Assembly (NCBI RefSeq): GCF_013337685.1
Contig: NZ_SUQN01000001.1
Span: forward strand, 124,001-188,000
Length of the DNA stretch: 64,000 bases
Direction: 5' to 3'
Origin: Citrobacter gillenii
GTDB taxonomy: Bacteria; Pseudomonadota; Gammaproteobacteria; Enterobacterales; Enterobacteriaceae
Shown: piece after piece, positions 39,172 through 50,747 of the stretch
Layout: the number at the start of each line of letters is the position of its first letter
How positions within the stretch are numbered: position 1 is the first letter of the stretch
Translations under genes and position numbers: made by a program
The notes under the pieces: model-generated
Told to the model about the DNA's origin: nothing
Databases searched by the model: none
Seen by the model: only the letters and a program-made list of their open reading frames with translations

Positions 39172-40348
39172 ATTGCAGACCGCGCTCTTTCAGGCATTCG
39201 ATGCCCTGAATCTACAACGCGTAAAAACGTTCAGCGTTCCACCGGTCACGCTATGCGGACTGGGAGCGCTCAGCACCTGCGGACAGGAAGCGCAAACGCG
39301 CGGGCTGACGCACATGTTCGTTATGGTAGATAGCTTCCTGCATGAAGCGGGAATGACCGCCTCACTGGAACGCAGCCTGGCGATGAAAGGCGTGGCGATG
39401 ACGCTGTGGCCGTGCCCGGTCGGTGAGCCGTGCATCACTGACGTTTGCGCGGCGGTCGCACAGTTGCGCGAGTCAAAATGTGACGGCGTTGTGGCCTTCG
39501 GCGGCGGCTCGGTACTGGATGCCGCCAAAGCCGTCGCGTTGCTGGTAACCAACCCAACGCAGACACTGGCTGATATGACGGAAAACAGCGTGCTGCGTCC
39601 TCGTTTACCGCTGATTGCCGTGCCAACCACCGCCGGGACCGGGTCAGAAACCACCAACGTCACGGTGATTATCGATGCCGCTACCGGACTGAAAAAAGTG
39701 CTGGCCCACGCCACGCTGATGCCGGACGTCGCCATTCTCGATGCGGCGGTAACGGAAGGCGTACCGCCGCACGTGACGGCAATGACTGGCATCGATGCAC
39801 TCACCCACGCTGTTGAAGCCTACAGCGCGCTGAACGCGACACCGTTTACCGACAGCCTGGCAATTGGCGCGATTGCGATGATCGGCAAGTCGCTGCCTAA
39901 AGCGGTGGGTTACGGCCATGACCTGGCGGCGCGCGAAAGCATGTTACTGGCTTCCTGTATGGCGGGGATGGCTTTTTCCAGCGCAGGTTTGGGCTTGTGT
40001 CATGCGATGGCTCACCAACCAGGTGCTGCGCTGCACATCCCGCACGGGCAGGCTAATGCCATGCTGCTTCCTACGGTAATGGGCTTTAACCGCATGGTGT
40101 GCCGTGAACGCTTCAGCCATATCGGCAGAGCGTTAACCAATAAGAAATCAGACGATCGTGACGCTATCAGCGCGGTAATTGAGCTGATCGCTGAAGTGGG
40201 CCAGACCAAACGGCTCGCTGACGTGGGCGCGAAACCTGAGCATTACAGTACCTGGGCGCAAGCCGCATTGAACGATATTTGTATACGCAGCAACCCACGA
40301 ACCGCCACGCAGGAACAGATTATCGACCTGTACGCGGCGGCACAATAA
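39161..40348 (+). CDS. eutG: ethanol dehydrogenase EutG
   Basis: A 395-residue iron-containing alcohol dehydrogenase that reduces acetaldehyde to ethanol and regenerates NAD+ for EutE. The NAD motif FGGGSVLDAAKA, the TTAGTGSETT segment and the metal-binding histidines in GLCHAMAHQPGAALHIPHG are present. The length equals that of E. coli EutG. A REP pair separates it from eutH. Confidence 0.96.
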   Translation: MQAELQTALFQAFDALNLQRVKTFSVPPVTLCGLGALSTCGQEAQTRGLTHMFVMVDSFLHEAGMTASLERSLAMKGVAMTLWPCPVGEPCITDVCAAVAQLRESKCDGVVAFGGGSVLDAAKAVALLVTNPTQTLADMTENSVLRPRLPLIAVPTTAGTGSETTNVTVIIDAATGLKKVLAHATLMPDVAILDAAVTEGVPPHVTAMTGIDALTHAVEAYSALNATPFTDSLAIGAIAMIGKSLPKAVGYGHDLAARESMLLASCMAGMAFSSAGLGLCHAMAHQPGAALHIPHGQANAMLLPTVMGFNRMVCRERFSHIGRALTNKKSDDRDAISAVIELIAEVGQTKRLADVGAKPEHYSTWAQAALNDICIRSNPRTATQEQIIDLYAAAQ

Positions 40349-40360
40349 GGCATACCAGGA

Positions 40361-40444
40361 CGTAGGCCGGATAAGGCGTTCGCGCCGCCATCCGGCAACA
40401 ACGCGACATCATTGCCTGATGGCGCTGCGCTTATCAGGCCTACT
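40361..40444. repeat. BIME inside the eut operon (eutG-eutH)
   Basis: Two REP palindromes (GTAGGCCGGATAAGGCG..GCCATCCGGC and TGCCTGATGGCG..TTATCAGGCCTAC) lie between eutG and eutH. Such elements within an operon can protect the upstream mRNA and lower downstream levels. Confidence 0.85.
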
Positions 40445-40471
40445 AAGCACCTGGCAAATGGAGATAGGGCT

Positions 40472-41719
40472 ATGGGAATTAACGAAATCATCATGTACAT
40501 CATGATGTTCTTTATGCTGATTGCCGCCGTGGACAGGATCCTGTCGCAGTTCGGTGGTTCAGCACGTTACCTCGGTAAGTTTGGTAAGAGCATCGAGGGA
40601 TCGGGCGGTCAGTTTGAAGAAGGTTTTATGGCGATGGGCGCACTGGGTCTGGCGATGGTCGGTATGACTGCGCTGGCACCGGTACTGGCACATGTGCTCG
40701 GACCGGTAATTATTCCGCTGTATGAAATGCTGGGCGCGAACCCGTCAATGTTTGCCGGAACGCTGCTGGCGTGTGATATGGGCGGCTTCTTCCTGGCGAA
40801 AGAACTGGCGGGTGGCGATGTGGCCGCATGGCTGTACTCTGGCCTGATCCTCGGGGCAATGATGGGGCCGACGCTGGTCTTCTCCATCCCGGTTGCGCTG
40901 GGAATTATTGAACCGTCAGACCGTCGTTATCTGGCTCTGGGCGTACTGGCCGGTATCGTGACCATTCCGGTTGGCTGTATCGCTGGCGGCCTGGTGGCAA
41001 TGTACTCCGGGGTTGAAATCAACGGGCAACCGGTGGAGTTCACCTTCGCGCTGATTCTGATGAACATGATTCCGGTGCTGATCGTCGCCATCCTGGTGGC
41101 GCTGGGGCTGAAATTTATCCCGGAAAAAATGATTAACGGCTTCCAGATCTTCGCCAAGTTCCTGGTGGCGCTGATCACTATCGGCCTGGCGGCGGCGGTC
41201 ATTAAGTTCCTGCTTGGCTGGGAGCTGATCCCGGGTCTCGATCCTATCTTCATGTCTGCGGGTGATAAGCCCGGCGAAGTGATGCGCGCCATCGAAGTGA
41301 TCGGTTCTATCTCCTGCGTGCTGCTGGGTGCCTACCCGATGGTACTGCTGCTGACCCGTTGGTTTGAAAAACCGCTAATGAGTGTCGGCAACCTGCTGAA
41401 AATCAACAATATCGCCGCTGCGGGTATGGTGGCAACGCTGGCGAACAACATCCCGATGTTCGGCATGATGAAAAATATGGATACCCGCGGCAAAGTGATC
41501 AACTGCGCGTTCGCGGTCTCTGCAGCCTTCGCTCTGGGTGACCACTTAGGTTTTGCCGCCGCGAACATGAACGCCATGATCTTCCCGATGATTGTCGGCA
41601 AGTTGATTGGTGGTGTGACGGCGATTGGCGTAGCGATGATGCTGGTGCCAAAAGACGAAAATGTTCCGGCCGTTGTTGACGCGGAAACTGCAGAAGCAAA
41701 AGCGGAGGCGCAATCGTGA
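40472..41719 (+). CDS. eutH: ethanolamine transporter EutH
   Basis: A 415-residue polytopic membrane protein that imports ethanolamine when external levels or pH are low. About ten hydrophobic segments are visible. It is seven residues longer than my recollection of Salmonella EutH (408), the extra residues lying in the acidic C-terminal tail AVVDAETAEAKAEAQS. I chose the ATG at 40472 (GGAGATAGG site); an earlier in-frame start at 40412 lies in the REP. Its TGA overlaps the GTG start of eutA. Confidence 0.94.
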   Translation: MGINEIIMYIMMFFMLIAAVDRILSQFGGSARYLGKFGKSIEGSGGQFEEGFMAMGALGLAMVGMTALAPVLAHVLGPVIIPLYEMLGANPSMFAGTLLACDMGGFFLAKELAGGDVAAWLYSGLILGAMMGPTLVFSIPVALGIIEPSDRRYLALGVLAGIVTIPVGCIAGGLVAMYSGVEINGQPVEFTFALILMNMIPVLIVAILVALGLKFIPEKMINGFQIFAKFLVALITIGLAAAVIKFLLGWELIPGLDPIFMSAGDKPGEVMRAIEVIGSISCVLLGAYPMVLLLTRWFEKPLMSVGNLLKINNIAAAGMVATLANNIPMFGMMKNMDTRGKVINCAFAVSAAFALGDHLGFAAANMNAMIFPMIVGKLIGGVTAIGVAMMLVPKDENVPAVVDAETAEAKAEAQS

Positions 41720-43119
41720 ATACTCGCCAGCTACTGAGCGTCGGTATCGATATCGGCACCACCACCACTCAGGTGATCTTCTCCCGCCTTGAGCTGGTTA
41801 ACCGTGCGGCAGTGTCGCAGGTGCCGCGCTACGAATTTATCAAACGCGAAATTAGCTGGCAAAGCCCGGTCTTCTTCACACCCGTCGATAAGCAGGGCGG
41901 GTTGAAAGAGGCTGAACTTAAAGCGCTGATCCTGGCCCAGTATCAGGCGGCGGGTATCGCGCCGGAAACGGTTGATTCCGGCGCGATCATCATTACCGGA
42001 GAAAGCGCGAAAACCCGCAACGCCCGTCCGGCGGTGATGACGCTCTCCCAGTCGCTGGGTGACTTCGTGGTGGCCAGTGCCGGTCCGCACCTGGAATCGG
42101 TGATTGCTGGTCACGGTGCCGGTGCACAAACTCTGTCTGAGCAGCGTCTGTGCAGCGTGCTGAATATCGACATCGGCGGCGGGACGTCAAACTACGTACT
42201 GTTTGATGCCGGAAAGGTCAGCGGCTCTGCGTGCCTGAACGTCGGGGGACGACTGCTGGAAACTGACGGTCAGGGGCGCGTGGTCCATGCGCACCAGCCG
42301 GGACAGATGATCGTCGACGAGGTGTTTGGTGCCGGTACCGACGCCCGAACGCTCAATGCCGCACAGCTTGTCCAGGTCGCGCGGCGAATGGCGAATCTGA
42401 TCGTGGAAGTGATTGACGGCACGCCTTCTGCCCTGGCGCAGGCGCTGATGCAAACCGGTTTACTGCCTGCGGGCGTGAAACCGGATGTGATTACGCTTTC
42501 CGGAGGAGTGGGCGAGTGCTACCGCAACCAGCCTGCCGATCCGTTCTGTTTTTCTGACATTGGACCGCTGCTGGCGACGGCGCTGCATGAACATCCGCGC
42601 TTGCGTGAGATGAACGTGCAGTTCCCGGCGCAAACCGTGCGCGCCACGGTGATTGGCGCCGGGGCGCATACGCTGTCGCTGTCGGGCAGCACCATCTGGC
42701 TGGAAGGTGTGGCACTTCCGCTGCGCAATCTGCCGGTGGCGATCCCGGTTGACGACGCTGATTTGGTGGCGGCCTGGCAGCTGGCGCTGGTGCAGCTCGA
42801 TCTTGATCCGAAAACAGACGCCTATGTGCTGGCGCTGCCCGGGTCGCTGCCGGTGCGCTACGCCGCGCTATTAACGGTCATCGACGCGCTGCTGGCCTTT
42901 GTCGCGCGTTATCCGAATCCGCATCCCCTGCTGGTGGTAGCCGAGCAGGATTTTGGTAAAGCCCTGGGCATGCTGTTACGCCCACAGTTACAGCAACACC
43001 CGCTGGCGGTCATCGATGAGGTGATTGTCCGGGCGGGGGACTATATCGACATTGGTACGCCTCTTTTTGGCGGATCGGTTGTGCCGGTGACGGTGAAATC
43101 ACTCGCATTTCCTTCCTGA
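41716..43119 (+). CDS. eutA: ethanolamine ammonia-lyase reactivating factor EutA
   Basis: A 467-residue ASKHA-fold protein that exchanges damaged cobalamin from EutBC in an ATP-dependent way. The phosphate loops SVGIDIGTTTTQ and NIDIGGGTSNYV are clear. It starts with GTG, overlapping the eutH stop by four bases. In E. coli K-12 a cryptic prophage (CPZ-55) sits between eutA and eutB; here eutB follows after only 11 bp. Confidence 0.95.
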   Translation: MNTRQLLSVGIDIGTTTTQVIFSRLELVNRAAVSQVPRYEFIKREISWQSPVFFTPVDKQGGLKEAELKALILAQYQAAGIAPETVDSGAIIITGESAKTRNARPAVMTLSQSLGDFVVASAGPHLESVIAGHGAGAQTLSEQRLCSVLNIDIGGGTSNYVLFDAGKVSGSACLNVGGRLLETDGQGRVVHAHQPGQMIVDEVFGAGTDARTLNAAQLVQVARRMANLIVEVIDGTPSALAQALMQTGLLPAGVKPDVITLSGGVGECYRNQPADPFCFSDIGPLLATALHEHPRLREMNVQFPAQTVRATVIGAGAHTLSLSGSTIWLEGVALPLRNLPVAIPVDDADLVAAWQLALVQLDLDPKTDAYVLALPGSLPVRYAALLTVIDALLAFVARYPNPHPLLVVAEQDFGKALGMLLRPQLQQHPLAVIDEVIVRAGDYIDIGTPLFGGSVVPVTVKSLAFPS

Positions 43120-43130
43120 GGGAACGACTT

Positions 43131-44492
43131 ATGAAACTAAAGACCACATTGTTCGGCAATGTTTATCAGTTTAAGGATGTAAAAGAGGTGCTGGCCAAAG
43201 CCAACGAACTGCGTTCGGGGGATGTGCTGGCAGGTGTCGCCGCGACAAGCTCACAGGAGCGCGTGGCGGCCAAACAGGTGTTGTCGGAAATGACGGTGGC
43301 GGATATTCGCAACAACCCGGTGATTTCCTATGAAGAGGACTGCGTCACGCGTCTGATTCAGGATGACGTCAACGAAACAGCCTATAACCGCATCAAAAAC
43401 TGGAGCATCAGTGAGCTGCGCGAGTACGTGTTGAGTGATGAAACCTCTGTCGATGACATTGCGTTTATGCGCAAAGGGTTAACGTCAGAAGTGGTCGCTG
43501 GGGTGGCAAAAATTTGCTCCAACGCGGACTTGATCTACGGCGGCAAAAAAATGCCGGTGATCAAAAAAGCCAACACCACGATCGGCTTGCCGGGCACCTT
43601 CAGCTGCCGTTTGCAGCCGAACGACACCCGTGACGATGTGCAGAGTATTGCCGCGCAAATCTACGAAGGGCTTTCTTTCGGTGCGGGCGATGCGGTGATC
43701 GGCGTTAACCCGGTAACCGATGACGTGGAGAACTTAAGCCGCGTACTCGACACCGTGTATGGCGTGATCGACAAATATAACATTCCTACTCAGGGCTGCG
43801 TGCTGGCGCACGTTACTACCCAGATCGAAGCGATTCGTCGCGGCGCGCCGGGCGGGCTGATTTTCCAGAGTATCTGCGGTAGCGAGAAAGGCTTGAAAGA
43901 GTTCGGCGTTGAGCTGGCGATGCTGGACGAGGCGCGTGCAGTGGGCGCTGAATTCAACCGTATCGCCGGGGAAAACTGCCTGTACTTTGAGACCGGGCAG
44001 GGGTCTGCGCTTTCTGCTGGCGCTAACTTCGGTGCCGATCAGGTGACGATGGAAGCGCGTAACTACGGGCTGGCACGCCACTACGATCCGTTCCTGGTGA
44101 ATACCGTTGTCGGCTTTATCGGGCCAGAGTATCTCTACAATGACCGCCAGATTATTCGCGCCGGTTTAGAAGATCACTTCATGGGCAAGCTGAGCGGCAT
44201 TTCGATGGGCTGTGACTGTTGTTACACCAACCATGCCGATGCTGACCAGAACCTCAATGAAAACCTGATGATTCTGCTCGCCACCGCAGGCTGCAACTAC
44301 ATCATGGGCATGCCGCTCGGTGACGACATCATGCTCAACTATCAGACCACCGCGTTCCACGACACCGCGACTGTGCGCCAGTTGCTGAACCTGCGTCCGT
44401 CGCCGGAGTTTGAACGCTGGCTGGAAAACATGGGCATTATGGCAAACGGTCGCCTGACCAAACGGGCGGGCGATCCGTCACTGTTCTTCTGA
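43131..44492 (+). CDS. eutB: ethanolamine ammonia-lyase large subunit
   Basis: A 453-residue catalytic subunit of the B12-dependent lyase that converts ethanolamine to acetaldehyde and ammonia by a radical mechanism. It forms a TIM barrel and matches E. coli and Salmonella EutB in length and sequence, including the conserved FETGQGS and MGCDCCYTNHADADQ segments. eutC follows after 20 bp and encodes the small subunit. Confidence 0.97.
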   Translation: MKLKTTLFGNVYQFKDVKEVLAKANELRSGDVLAGVAATSSQERVAAKQVLSEMTVADIRNNPVISYEEDCVTRLIQDDVNETAYNRIKNWSISELREYVLSDETSVDDIAFMRKGLTSEVVAGVAKICSNADLIYGGKKMPVIKKANTTIGLPGTFSCRLQPNDTRDDVQSIAAQIYEGLSFGAGDAVIGVNPVTDDVENLSRVLDTVYGVIDKYNIPTQGCVLAHVTTQIEAIRRGAPGGLIFQSICGSEKGLKEFGVELAMLDEARAVGAEFNRIAGENCLYFETGQGSALSAGANFGADQVTMEARNYGLARHYDPFLVNTVVGFIGPEYLYNDRQIIRAGLEDHFMGKLSGISMGCDCCYTNHADADQNLNENLMILLATAGCNYIMGMPLGDDIMLNYQTTAFHDTATVRQLLNLRPSPEFERWLENMGIMANGRLTKRAGDPSLFF

Positions 44493-44512
44493 TGACGCGG
44501 GGATGACACACG

Positions 44513-45409
44513 ATGGATCAAAAACAGATTGAAGAAATTGTACGCAGCGTAATGGCGTCAATGGGTGAGTCACAACCGCAGGCTCAAGCGCCGTCAGCGG
44601 AAGTGAAATGCAGCACCACGCAGTGCGCCGCACCAACGGGCGAAAGCTGTGCCATGGATTTAGGTTCAGCCGAAGCGAAAGCGTGGATTGGCGTTGAAAA
44701 CCCGCACCGCGCAGAAGTGTTGACGGAGCTGCGTCGCAGCACCGCTGCACGTGTCTGTACCGGTCGTGCTGGCCCTCGTCCGCGTACCCAGGCGCTGCTG
44801 CGCTTCCTGGCTGACCACTCACGCTCGAAAGATACCGTGCTGAAAGAGGTGCCGGAAGAGTGGGTGAAAGCACAAGGCTTGCTGGAAGTGCGCTCGGAAA
44901 TCAGTGACAAAAATCTGTACCTGACCCGCCCGGACATGGGCCGTCGTCTGAGTGCAGAAGCGATTGAAGCGCTGAAATCCCAGTGCGTGGCGAACCCGGA
45001 TGTCCAGGTGATTGTCTCTGATGGCCTGTCTACGGATGCCATCACCGCCAACTACGAAGAGATTCTGCCGCCATTGTTGTCTGGATTAAAACAGGCTGGG
45101 CTGAAGGTTGGCACGCCGTTCTTTGTCCGCTATGGCCGCGTGAAAATCGAAGATCAGATTGGCGAGCTGCTGGGTGCGAAAGCGGTGATCCTGCTGGTCG
45201 GTGAACGTCCGGGCTTAGGCCAGTCGGAAAGTCTTTCCTGCTACGCCGTCTATTCACCGCGCGTGGCGACTACCGTTGAGGCCGACAGAACCTGTATTTC
45301 CAACATTCACCAGGGCGGTACGCCACCGGTCGAAGCGGCTGCGGTAATCGTGGATTTGGCCAAACGCATGCTGGAGCAAAAAGCGTCCGGCATCAACATG
45401 ACCCGTTAA
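44513..45409 (+). CDS. eutC: ethanolamine ammonia-lyase small subunit
   Basis: A 298-residue cobalamin-binding subunit. The N-terminal ~20 residues ([15 protein letters not shown]) form the amphipathic helix that directs the EutBC complex into the shell, followed by a variable alanine/proline linker. The core motifs [16 protein letters not shown] and [13 protein letters not shown] are intact. It partners with EutB and is followed by shell genes. Confidence 0.97.
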   Translation: MDQKQIEEIVRSVMASMGESQPQAQAPSAEVKCSTTQCAAPTGESCAMDLGSAEAKAWIGVENPHRAEVLTELRRSTAARVCTGRAGPRPRTQALLRFLADHSRSKDTVLKEVPEEWVKAQGLLEVRSEISDKNLYLTRPDMGRRLSAEAIEALKSQCVANPDVQVIVSDGLSTDAITANYEEILPPLLSGLKQAGLKVGTPFFVRYGRVKIEDQIGELLGAKAVILLVGERPGLGQSESLSCYAVYSPRVATTVEADRTCISNIHQGGTPPVEAAAVIVDLAKRMLEQKASGINMTR

Positions 45410-45418
45410 GGAGGCATC

Positions 45419-46078
45419 ATGCCAGCATTAGATTTGATTAGACCTTCAGTCACCGCCATGCGCGTGATTGCCTCGGTAAATGACGGTTTTGCCCGCGAAC
45501 TTAAATTACCGCCACATATACGTAGCCTCGGACTCATCACAGCAGACTCTGATGACGTGGCGTATATTGCCGCAGACGAAGCGACAAAACAGGCAATGGT
45601 CGAAGTGGTTTATGGCCGCTCGCTGTATGCCGGTGCGGCGCACGGACCTTCTCCAACGGCAGGTGAAGTGTTGATTATGCTCGGTGGACCTAACCCGGCG
45701 GAAGTTCGCGCGGGTCTGGATGCGATGGTGGCCAATATTGAAAATGGCGCCGCGTTCCAGTGGGCCAATGATGCAGAAAATACGGCTTTCCTGGCACACG
45801 TGGTATCGCGTACCGGTTCATACCTTTCTGCTACGGCGGGATGCGTACTGGGCGATCCGATGGCTTATCTGGTGGCTCCGCCATTAGAAGCAACCTACGG
45901 GATTGATGCTGCGCTGAAATCTGCCGATGTACAGATCGTTACCTACGTGCCGCCACCGTCAGAAACCAACTACTCGGCGGCGTTTTTAACCGGTAGCCAG
46001 GCCGCCTGTAAAGCAGCCTGTAACGCCTTCGCTGATGCTGTTCTGGATATTGCCCGTAATCCTGTCCAGCGCGCGTAA
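45419..46078 (+). CDS. eutL: trimeric shell protein EutL
   Basis: A 219-residue tandem-BMC protein that forms trimers with a gated central pore, proposed to admit large cofactors. Two BMC repeats (about 1-105 and 110-219) are seen. The length equals that of E. coli EutL. AGGAGG lies just before the ATG. eutK follows after 11 bp. Confidence 0.96.
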   Translation: MPALDLIRPSVTAMRVIASVNDGFARELKLPPHIRSLGLITADSDDVAYIAADEATKQAMVEVVYGRSLYAGAAHGPSPTAGEVLIMLGGPNPAEVRAGLDAMVANIENGAAFQWANDAENTAFLAHVVSRTGSYLSATAGCVLGDPMAYLVAPPLEATYGIDAALKSADVQIVTYVPPPSETNYSAAFLTGSQAACKAACNAFADAVLDIARNPVQRA

Positions 46079-46089
46079 GAGAGGTTGCA

Positions 46090-46635
46090 ATGATCAATTC
46101 ACTGGGATTACTGGAAGTGGATGGCATGGTGGCTGCTGTAGACGCGGCGGATGCCATGCTGAAAGCCGCGAACGTGCGTCTGCTTAGCCACCAGGTGCTC
46201 GATCCTGGCAGGCTAACGCTGGTGGTGGAAGGCGATCTGGCGGCGTGTCGTGCAGCGCTGGATGCCGGTTGTGCTGCTGCTGCGCGTACAGGACGTGTTA
46301 TCAGCCGCAAGGAGATAGGACGGCCGGATGATGACACCCAGTGGCTGATCGGCGGTTTTACGCGCCAGCCGAAAAAACCAGAACCGAAGAAATCAGAACC
46401 GAAGCCGGAAGTGACATCAGACGTGAAAACAGAGAAGACGCAGGAAGCACCGGTGTCCTCTGAATCCTCTGACGAATTACTGGCGCTGTTAACATCGGTC
46501 CGTCAGGGAATGACGGCAGGGGAAGTGGCCGCGCACTTTGGTTGGTCACTTGATAAAGCCAGAATTGCGCTGGAACAGCTCTTTTCTGCCGGAGCGTTGC
46601 GTAAACGCAGTAGTCGCTATCGCTTAAAAAATTAA
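46090..46635 (+). CDS. eutK: shell protein EutK with C-terminal helix-turn-helix domain
   Basis: A 181-residue protein with an N-terminal BMC domain (about 1-92) and a C-terminal winged-helix-like domain (about 128-181, GMTAGEVAAHFGWSLDKAR..RSSRYRLK) that may bind nucleic acid. The linker between them is rich in P, K and E and is longer than in E. coli and Salmonella EutK (about 164-166 residues). It contains an 11-nt direct repeat (46379-46389 and 46394-46404). Confidence 0.94.
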   Translation: MINSLGLLEVDGMVAAVDAADAMLKAANVRLLSHQVLDPGRLTLVVEGDLAACRAALDAGCAAAARTGRVISRKEIGRPDDDTQWLIGGFTRQPKKPEPKKSEPKPEVTSDVKTEKTQEAPVSSESSDELLALLTSVRQGMTAGEVAAHFGWSLDKARIALEQLFSAGALRKRSSRYRLKN

Positions 46636-46646
46636 CCTGTCGGAGG

Positions 46647-46673
46647 GCCGGGGGCTTCAGTGAAGCTTCCGGC
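46647..46673 (+). terminator. hairpin between eutK and eutR
   Basis: GCCGG..GCTTCA pairs with TGAAGC..CCGGC, with two internal G-U pairs, giving a stem of about 11 bp after allowing a small loop. It ends 11 bp before the eutR ATG and lacks a T tract, so it is more likely an attenuator or mRNA-protecting hairpin than a full terminator. Confidence 0.5.
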
Positions 46674-46683
46674 TTCAAAGGTC

Positions 46684-47736
46684 ATGAAAAAGAAACGTAC
46701 TGCAAATCTGCACCATCTTTATCATGAAGTATTACCCGAAGACGTTAAACTTACGCCGAAAGTGGAAGTGGACAATGTTCATCAGCGGCGAACAACGGAT
46801 GTGTATGAGCATGCGCTGACCATTACCGCCTGGCAGCAGATCTACGACCAGCTGCATCCAGGTAAATTTCATGGCGAGTTCACTGAAATCCTGCTTGATG
46901 ATATTCAGGTGTTCCGTGAATACACCGGTCTGGCGCTGCGTCAGTCCTGTCTCGTCTGGCCAAATTCATTCTGGTTTGGCATTCCGGCTACGCGCGGCGA
47001 ACAGGGGTTTATTGGCACCCAATGTCTGGGTAGCGCTGAAATTGCCACCCGTCCGGGCGGGACGGAATTTGAGCTGAGTACGCCGGATGACTACACCATT
47101 CTTGGCGTCGTGATCTCTGAAGAGGCGATCGCTCGTCAGGCTAACTTCCTGCACAACCCGGAAAGGGTGCTGCATATGCTGCGCAACCAGTCGGCGCTGG
47201 AAGTAAAAGAACAACACAAAGCCGCATTGTGGGGCTTTGTGCAACAGGCGCTGGCGACGTTTAGCGAGAATCCTGAAAATCTTCGCCAGCCTGCGGTGCG
47301 CAAAGTGTTAGGGGATAATCTGCTGTTGGCGATGGGTACCATGTTGGATGAAGCCCAGCCGATCATCACCGCCGAGAGTATCAGCCATCAGAGTTACCGT
47401 CGGTTGCTGTCGCGTGCGCGCGAATATGTGCTGGAAAATATGTCGGAGCCGCTGACCGTGCTCGACCTGTGCAATCAGCTGCATGTCAGCCGAAGAACCT
47501 TGCAAAATGCCTTCCATGCGATCCTGGGGATCGGGCCGAATGCCTGGTTAAAACGCATTCGTTTGAACGCAGTCCGCCGTGAGCTTATCAGCCCGTGGTC
47601 GCAGAGTACGACGGTAAAAGATGCCGCGATGCAGTGGGGATTCTGGCATTTAGGGCAGTTTGCCACCGATTACCAGCAGCTGTTTGCCGAGAAACCGTCG
47701 CTCACGCTGCATCAGCGTATGCGTCAGTGGGCGTGA
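46684..47736 (+). CDS. eutR: eut operon transcriptional activator EutR
   Basis: A 350-residue AraC-family regulator that activates eutS transcription when both ethanolamine and adenosylcobalamin are present. The C-terminal ~100 residues hold the two AraC helix-turn-helices ([38 protein letters not shown]). The ATG at 46684 gives the E. coli length; a GTG at 46660 would start inside the hairpin. As the last operon gene it forms a positive feedback loop. Confidence 0.95.
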   Translation: MKKKRTANLHHLYHEVLPEDVKLTPKVEVDNVHQRRTTDVYEHALTITAWQQIYDQLHPGKFHGEFTEILLDDIQVFREYTGLALRQSCLVWPNSFWFGIPATRGEQGFIGTQCLGSAEIATRPGGTEFELSTPDDYTILGVVISEEAIARQANFLHNPERVLHMLRNQSALEVKEQHKAALWGFVQQALATFSENPENLRQPAVRKVLGDNLLLAMGTMLDEAQPIITAESISHQSYRRLLSRAREYVLENMSEPLTVLDLCNQLHVSRRTLQNAFHAILGIGPNAWLKRIRLNAVRRELISPWSQSTTVKDAAMQWGFWHLGQFATDYQQLFAEKPSLTLHQRMRQWA

Positions 47737-47747
47737 TGAGATTATTG

Positions 47748-49613
<1,866 letters not shown>

Positions 49614-49825
49614 ACGGCCTGAGTTGTAATAAATAAGTTCCAGATGTTATATCGTATCGCGTAGTCCGTTGCGACGGATCGGGATAATAATTGTTTTACT
49701 TTTCATTTCAATACGTGACAGTTGCCTATTATGCCATTTTTTACGCCGCTTCGCGTCAGATATTGGCTTAATCAGTTGTTCACGCCATAATCACTATTTT
49801 TAGGGCTAAAAAGGGTCTCAATACC

Positions 49826-50251
49826 ATGGAGATACGCGTATTTCGCCAGGAAGATTTCGAAGAGGTTATCACCCTCTGGGAGCGCTGCGACCTGCTGCGT
49901 CCATGGAACGATCCGGAAATGGATATTGAGCGCAAGGTGAATCACGACGTCAGCTTGTTCCTGGTCGCTGAGGTGAACGGTGAAGTCGTTGGCACGGTGA
50001 TGGGGGGTTACGACGGTCATCGCGGCTCAGCGTACTATCTTGGCGTACACCCTGAATTTCGTGCTCGTGGCATTGCGAATGCACTGCTAAGCCGGCTGGA
50101 GAAAAAGCTCATTGCCCGCGGATGTCCGAAGATTCAAATTATGGTGCGTGACGACAATGACATCGTGCTGGGCATGTATGAACGTCTGGGATATGAACAT
50201 GCTGACGTACTCAATCTGGGCAAGCGCTTGATTGAAGATGAAGAGTACTGA
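49826..50251 (+). CDS. ypeA: GNAT acetyltransferase YpeA
   Basis: A 141-residue GCN5-related N-acetyltransferase, the same length as E. coli YpeA. The acetyl-CoA loop is the [21 protein letters not shown] region. The physiological acceptor is unknown. It overlaps yfeZ by 14 bp, indicating co-translation with a membrane protein of unknown role. Confidence 0.92.
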   Translation: MEIRVFRQEDFEEVITLWERCDLLRPWNDPEMDIERKVNHDVSLFLVAEVNGEVVGTVMGGYDGHRGSAYYLGVHPEFRARGIANALLSRLEKKLIARGCPKIQIMVRDDNDIVLGMYERLGYEHADVLNLGKRLIEDEEY

Positions 50252-50687
50252 GTTTCATCCCGCCGACTATGACGGTCACGGGCGTCTGCGCCTCCCTGTT
50301 TTGTTCTGGTGCGTGCTGCTGCTTCAGGCGCGCACGTGGGTGCTGTTTGTGATTGCGGGATCTTCTCGCGAGCAGGGAAACACCTTACTGAATTTGTTTT
50401 ACCCCGATCACGATGCGTTCTGGCTGGGATTGCTCCCAGGTGTTCCCGCAGTGCTGGCGTTTTTACTCAGCGGGCGGCGTTTTGCATTTCCTGCGCTGTG
50501 GCGCTGGCTGCGCGGATTACTGATTTTGGCCCAGTTGGCGTTGCTTTGCTGGCAGCCACTGCTGTGGTTGGGGGGCGATCCGGTCAATGGCGTTGGGCTG
50601 GCGCTGCTGGTAGCCGATGTTGTCGCCCTGGTCTGGCTACTGACTAACCCGCGTTTACGTGCCTGTTTTGCCATCGAAAAAGAATAA
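50238..50687 (+). CDS. yfeZ: inner-membrane protein YfeZ
   Basis: A 149-residue protein with about four hydrophobic helices (near 21-40, 60-77, 85-103 and 112-130), matching E. coli YfeZ (151 residues, DUF2919). The function is unknown. I chose the ATG at 50238, inside ypeA; a TTG two codons earlier is possible. Translation is probably coupled to ypeA, as no strong ribosome binding site is seen. Confidence 0.88.
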   Translation: MKSTEFHPADYDGHGRLRLPVLFWCVLLLQARTWVLFVIAGSSREQGNTLLNLFYPDHDAFWLGLLPGVPAVLAFLLSGRRFAFPALWRWLRGLLILAQLALLCWQPLLWLGGDPVNGVGLALLVADVVALVWLLTNPRLRACFAIEKE

Positions 50688-50747
50688 CGGCACTTTTTTA
50701 TGAAGCCGGACTCCAAGCAACGTTAATTAATAAAGAAAGGATGTGAG

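Noticed and set aside
46660-46683. GTG start for eutR
   Set aside because: It lies inside a hairpin and adds eight residues absent from E. coli EutR.
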